A stretch of DNA of 64,000 nt from Casuarina equisetifolia. Taxonomy: Eukaryota > Streptophyta > Magnoliopsida > Fagales > Casuarinaceae. The stretch covers positions 1,428,501 to 1,492,500 of the forward strand of contig CM052358.1 of NCBI GenBank assembly GCA_028551475.1, written 5' to 3'. The notes below the pieces were generated by a model. The model did no database searches, was not told the DNA's origin, and saw only the letters and a program-made list of their open reading frames with translations. Positions 59,041 to 64,000 of the stretch are shown in pieces. Position 1 is the first letter of the stretch, and every line of letters begins with the position of its first letter. The translations under genes and the position numbers were made by a program.

Positions 59041-60744
59041 ATGGCGTCGTATTATTCGAGTGGAATGAGGGTTTTCAGGGGGTGCGGGGCGCTGTTAGCT
59101 CCGGCCAGATCTTCAGCTGCTCATGCTGCTAACGCTAAGAGCAGTACCGCCGTATCGAAGGTGAAGGCAGAGCCAAAGCAAAAGCCAAAGAAAGCGAAGG
59201 CGACGGGGACAGGAGCAGGGCCGTCGTCTCCAAGGCCTAAACGGCAACTGTCACGACCCACTGGCATCCTGAAGGCGACTCCAATCTCCCCAGCTCTCCA
59301 GACGTTCATGGGTGTGCCGGAGGCCTCTCGCGCCGACGCTGTCAAGCAGATCTGGGCGCATATCAAGCTCCACAATCTCCAGGTACCTTCGATTCTACCC
59401 TTCCTCTTTCTGTCAGAGGGTTTTGTTTTGTTTTGTTTTGTTTTGTCTTGTTTTTGATTTTTCCAATACAGCGAAACAGATCCCTTTAATGGGTCTCTTC
59501 AAGATTGGCGACAGACCCTGCTGTGAATGTTTTTGTGTCTGTTTTATGCATTGCATCTTTCATTTAGTAGGAATGAGTTGATAGCAATACCCTTTCCATT
59601 GGGACTATTTTTTCTTTGTTTCCCCCCCTGAAAAGCAGGAATGTACCGGCATATATTAAAAATATTTAAGTTTTTAAAGCTAAGGGGAACACTGAAGGCA
59701 AGACTTTGCCTTTTGCTTGAAAGGTCAAGGTCGTAAAACTGTACCCGGAGCTCCTTCTGAAGTTGATGCTTGATTTGTAAGTTAACTGTTTAAATAGGTT
59801 CTGAGTCTGATCGCAAACTCCAAGTGTGCAATTAAGAGACACAACAAAACATGGGGATGCTGTCTCTGCCATAATTTAGGGATGTAATTCGTGCGTGAAG
59901 TGGTGGTTCAATTGTCCACAAAATTTTGGGTCATAGTTTATTCTGCACAGCACAGTCTTTGCAGTCCAATTTTTAAATAAGATGTCATTTGCTATGTTCT
60001 TACTTGGTTATAAATCTTTCTTTAATTCCTCCCTTCTGTTACATCAGCATCCTCTGACACTAACAGATACCCAAAGAAACGTGTAAAACAAAGAAAAAAT
60101 AACAACTTTTTGTGTGATACTTATAAAGTCAGTGACATTGGTGACTGCCTGCCTGCCTGCCTTTTTGTATGGGAAAACTTAAGTGCCTTTACTGCTGTTC
60201 TTGATTTTTCTTATCTTTTCGTTTCATAAGGTTAACTAGATAAGTTGGGCATATGCATGATGCATAGTGGTTAGATTTCTACATGTTTGAGATAAGAGAA
60301 ATCTTGTTCTTCTTTCCCTAATTTGTTTGTCCTCATAATATTGTGATCTGAACTGGTATATACCTTATTGAAGGGGACCTGGGTTGTTATATATAGTTTT
60401 GTAAATTGTTGCCTTATCTACAACAATAGCGGGTGGATGGACCTTGATGCCTTTTCGGTGTTTTGAATTCTTATCAATTTTTGCAATGCTAAGTTTTCCC
60501 TTGTAGATGCCATGCATGACATTAATCACTCCATATATGTGGTCGTAAAGTCTTAATTGAAGAAATACTTGGTACATCAGACAAGGGTCTGACAAAATAT
60601 ATGGATGCTTTTGGCGCGCAGAATGGTGCAGATAAGAGGGAGATCTATTGTGATGAAAAGCTGAAGGCCTTATTTGATGGAAAGGATAAGGTCGGGTTCC
60701 TGGAAGTTGGGAAATTGCTGTCCCCCCACTTTGTTAAAGAGTGA
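59041..60744 (+). CDS. SWIB/MDM2-domain protein, probably organelle-targeted
   Basis: Two exons, 59041..59382 and 60622..60744, give 154 residues; the intron is 1,239 bp. The SWIB domain occupies about residues 75-154: RPTGILKATPISPALQTFMG, then SRADAVKQIWAHIKLHNLQ at the exon end, then KREIYCDEKLKALFDGKDK and VGFLEVGKLLSPHFVKE. Residues 1-70 are rich in A, S, R and K, with MRVFRGCGALL, consistent with a mitochondrial or plastid presequence followed by a basic KPKKAKATG linker. Stand-alone SWIB proteins of plants are small, and several are organelle-located or nucleoid-associated; their exact role is unsettled. The gene is divergent from SIG2. Confidence 0.93.
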
Positions 60745-62120
60745 TTAACTACTCAGCTAACATGTCTGGCTTAGGTTGGTGCACGAAACTTTTACAGATG
60801 AAGGTTCCTTACAGACATTATTTTGTTAATATAACTGTTGTTTAGGTAACTCTGTGGCTGGGTTTGTTATTAGGAAAATGTTTAGCTGGAAGTGTTGTAA
60901 AAGTTGCTTAGGAAAATCCGGGTAGATTGTTTTCATGCAGTAGTCTGGTTTCAGATCTTCTTGTTATTTGCTCCTTGCATCAGCTTATAGACCAGGTTGT
61001 GCAATGGCTTTTCTATGGTTAAAACCATTTGTGTACTGCACTCGGTTTCCTCCATTAACTATTGAACTTTCCAAGGAGAGACCTTTGGGGCCTTGGATTA
61101 TGGAGATATGATCTTGATGCGCATGTGAGCTTTTCCAAATGCTCTCTCTTGAAGTGCTCCTGTTCGCCTGGTCTTCACTGAGCTCATTCTATTGAGCATA
61201 TCATTTGCAATATTCTGATATGCTATCTCTGATTTTTTTTTTTTTACTTTTTTTTTTTTGGGTTCTTTTCCTGATTTTTTTTTTCTTTTTGGTTCGGCAT
61301 ATACTGCCTTTTCTTCCCTTCCTATTAATGATGATCAGAAGTAGGATGATTGCATATTCTTAGTTGCAATACAAATATCAAAAAGGTTTATATGAATCTA
61401 TTGGATCAAGAGTCCCCAAAATGACTTTAGCTTGTGTAATAGAAGGGTTAATGGTAGTTGGTTGTTCATAATCAAATAAGGGGAAAAAACTAGGTTCCTC
61501 GTAGCTTGGGATTGTGGCTGAGATGAGAAGCAAATTATGGCTCGGTTCATTTTGAGAAATCACTTTGTGTGTAATCTATGTTGCAGGTTTGTCGAAATCA
61601 TTCTTGATTCCTGTCCCAATGGATGAAGTGTTATCATGGTTATGTGTAGGTAAAAGGGTTTCATTCTTTAATCACATGTTGGGCAAGTCTCTCTAGTTGA
61701 ATTTATGACTCTATTCAAACAGTAGATGGATTCATTGTGTACCTAAAGTAAGAGGATTTGTAGATAACAAGCTTGTTACTTGTATATAAAAAGCTTATTA
61801 ATATGAACTCAAAGCAATTTCAAATATTTATAGTGAAAACGGGAGAGAACTTAAAAAGAGATCAACCCTTTTTATTCTTGTTATACTCTTGTCCAATTGG
61901 TGCTTCCCTTCTTAAAGTGAAGATCAATGGAGGATGCTGAGAGCTTTTCTCAGTCGCCAAACAGAGGTGAAGAATGAAACAAATATGCTAAAAAATGTAA
62001 CCAGGTACTTCTCAGTGTGATTTGATCACTTGCCAAATTGGTACAGATGTCACAAAAATAATGCCTCCTATGCTTTCTAAATGAATTAAATTGTACCCAT
62101 TTGACCAACTTCCACATTCA
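60745..62120. other. convergent intergenic region, SWIB gene / lipase-like gene
   Basis: 3' flanks of two convergent genes. Long T runs at 61231-61285. No coding gene or RNA gene recognised. Confidence 0.55.
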
Positions 62121-63304
62121 TCAGTTCAGAAGGTGGTGTATCCATTTTTCCAAAACAACAGGTGAACCATACCAGGGTCTCAATTCATCATCTGAACCTA
62201 CAGGTGAGTGGTAAACCCCATCCAAGCTAATGTTAAGTGCACCCTCCAGATGGGCTGATACTTCTGGCACAACCCATCTCCCCATACTTCAGCCTGCCCA
62301 CATACCTGAGAAAATATGGTAGATATCATTATCAGAGTCATTATTTTAACGTGGAGTTAAATCTAGGACCTAAGTCTAAACTAATTAGTAATCAATTACT
62401 GAGCTATTCGCTTGTTGATAATCTACCTTAAATTACTATCTAAATAACCAATATAAGTGAAATATGATGAAATGATCCATCAAGTTTAGAGCCTGAATTT
62501 AACCTGCTTGTACCCTTGGCCAACAAAGCGGGCACGAAAGGTTGGTGCATCTGATTTTGATGTGCTGGAAGCAGCAAACTCGGAGATTGAGTGAGCATTG
62601 TTATCAGGAACTGCAGACCCAACATCTGCTGTTGCATCGCCAAAGAGGCGAGCCCCCTGGATGTACCTGCATTTTGAGGTGCATTCAAGATTTCAGCACT
62701 TCTAAGCAAGAAAATACAGGTAAAACTACTACATCAAGAACATCCTTAGGTTCAATGAACAGCTAGCACAAAGGATCTAAAGTCATATCTATGAAGTAGC
62801 GCCGATTATTAGCACCAAGAATTGAAATGAATTTATATGCAAAAAGAAAAGAAGGACCTGATATTCCATTTACCTTCCAGCAACGCAAACATATTTCAGG
62901 TCAGGAGTGTACACAGCTTTTGAGCAATATTTGTCAACGTAATCCAGGAGACCTCTGGTTTGATCAACGACGCCTGGCAAACCTTTTGGAGCTGGGCTGG
63001 GAAAATGAGAAGAAAAGAACAAATAAGAAGACATGTCTGATGGTTCTTCTGAGGATTAAATGTAAATTAAGCTAACGCATATAGAAGCACTGTAATAAAT
63101 CCCATAAAGCCAGTTCTAAGGATGCAGAAAAAGGAATGATATATAATCAGAAGTGACAAGATCCAAGAGTCATCAGTTATATAACCTACAGGTGGGGGGT
63201 TCCAAGAGTCAGTAACAGGGAAATGTGGGACAGTCCAAATTCTTCCATGTAAACTCGTGCAAGCCATCCTCCAGCTGAGTGTCCAATCACAGATAGAGTC
63301 CCAC
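62121..63304 (-). CDS. lipase-like alpha/beta-hydrolase, last four exons, frameshifted
   Basis: The 3' part of a - strand gene whose 5' exons lie beyond the window. Exons: 63304..63190, 62996..62874, 62666..62504, 62305..62121. The first has the nucleophile elbow IGHSAGGWLARVYMEEFG and then LLLTLGTPH; the second LPAPKGLPGVVDQTRGLLDY and YVCVAGR; the third YIQGARLFGDATADVG and ARFVGQGYKQ. The last exon starts VCGQAEVWGDG but then loses frame: one base is missing in the GGG run at 62273-62275. Past it the other frame reads VPEVSAHLEGALNISLDGVY and ends HHLLN before TGA at 62121. As given the protein would end prematurely after 24 wrong residues. Either a real lesion or a base error. The substrate is unknown. 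Confidence 0.85.
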
Positions 63305-64000
63305 CTAGAACAAGATATTTTCCAGAAGTTCAGAAGCCGCCATTGTAAGCACATAAGTGCTTGGTGAAGAATTCAAATTTATAAAACAGGGGGCAGAGAA
63401 AGGAGAGACTCGGTGGATGGAATGGACCAAGTTTTGATGGTGCATTTGGCTGTGTTTCAAGGAAGAATAACTACTAAACAATAGAAATAGCTTTTTGTCC
63501 ACATCTCTTAACTTATCATTTTCATTCGTTTTCTTCATTTACTACAGATAGGTATGTATAATTCCCTTCAAAATGGAGCTCCTTCTGATCATAAAGGAAT
63601 GCAGGCATTCATAGGACATTTTACACTTTTCTGACAGATCTTTTCCACAAGACAAGAGTGTTTGAAAAGTTGCAGTATTGAAAGTTGGATTCTTTTTCTA
63701 CCCTCAAGGGAACACTTCTTTCGTGACACCTTATGCAGCAACTCCTTGCATCAATGCAGCAGCCGATGGTGAAGGCTCAAAAACTAAACCAGCTAGAGTC
63801 TAGAAAAAGCAAGAGGCAGAAAAGTAATGGAAATTGATCAGGTGAAGTCCCAAGCACTATAAGCAGAGATGAGAGTGAAACCAGTCATCTGATAGGTTGA
63901 CAGATCAAACCATATATGATCCTCACGTGTTAGGAGTCCATTACTCTATTTTCTTTGTCAAAGATATTATTCATCTTGGGCATTTACAGTATATAAAGGG
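63305..64000. other. intron of the lipase-like gene running off the window
   Basis: No exon encoding the expected N-terminal part of the alpha/beta-hydrolase fold was found on the - strand up to 64000, so this is read as one long intron. Small frames here have no similarity to the family. Confidence 0.5.

Overview
The window is nuclear DNA from a flowering plant, most likely a eudicot. Genes are split by many short GT-AG introns, intergenic DNA is AT-rich and full of decayed retroelements, and the recognisable proteins are typical plant nuclear genes: plastid ribosomal protein L3, a plastid sigma factor and LHP1. The species cannot be fixed from the sequence alone.

Left part (1-25.3 kb): a tandem array of one alpha/beta-hydrolase gene on the + strand. 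Copy 1 is cut by the window edge (exons 3-4 seen). Copy 2 is a pseudogene that lost exons 1-2 at a LINE insertion and its 3' end to a deletion. Copies 3 and 4 are intact, with four exons and 343 residues each. Between the copies lie long diverged duplications that carry a Ty1/copia reverse-transcriptase relic, pyrimidine-rich tandem repeats, tRNA-type SINEs, and two decayed fragments of the 3' half of a mevalonate diphosphate decarboxylase gene. The ancestral unit was therefore probably a hydrolase gene facing an MVD gene. Only the last unit keeps both intact.

Middle (25.9-45.1 kb): MVD (cytosolic or peroxisomal mevalonate pathway, 10 exons) and a GH79 heparanase-like glycosidase (9 coding exons), both on the - strand. 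A 4-kb gene-poor stretch follows. Then comes plastid RPL3 on the - strand, head to head with an LTO1-like Fe-S adaptor gene on the + strand across a 223-bp shared promoter with three site II elements. A small predicted membrane-protein gene lies just beyond on the - strand.

Right part (45.9-64 kb): LHP1 (chromodomain Polycomb reader, 6 exons) and SIG2 (plastid RNA polymerase sigma factor, 7 exons), both on the - strand, with two different tandem-repeat arrays between them. SIG2 is divergent from a two-exon SWIB-domain gene on the + strand. At the edge are the last four exons of a lipase-like alpha/beta-hydrolase on the - strand, whose final exon carries a one-base frameshift as given.

The genes do not form one pathway. 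Recurrent themes are isoprenoid supply (MVD) and plastid gene expression (RPL3, SIG2). I did not find a convincing new biological system. The most informative structures are the decaying hydrolase-MVD tandem array, a stop-free intron in the GH79 gene, two GC-AG introns, and the dimeric repeat array downstream of SIG2.
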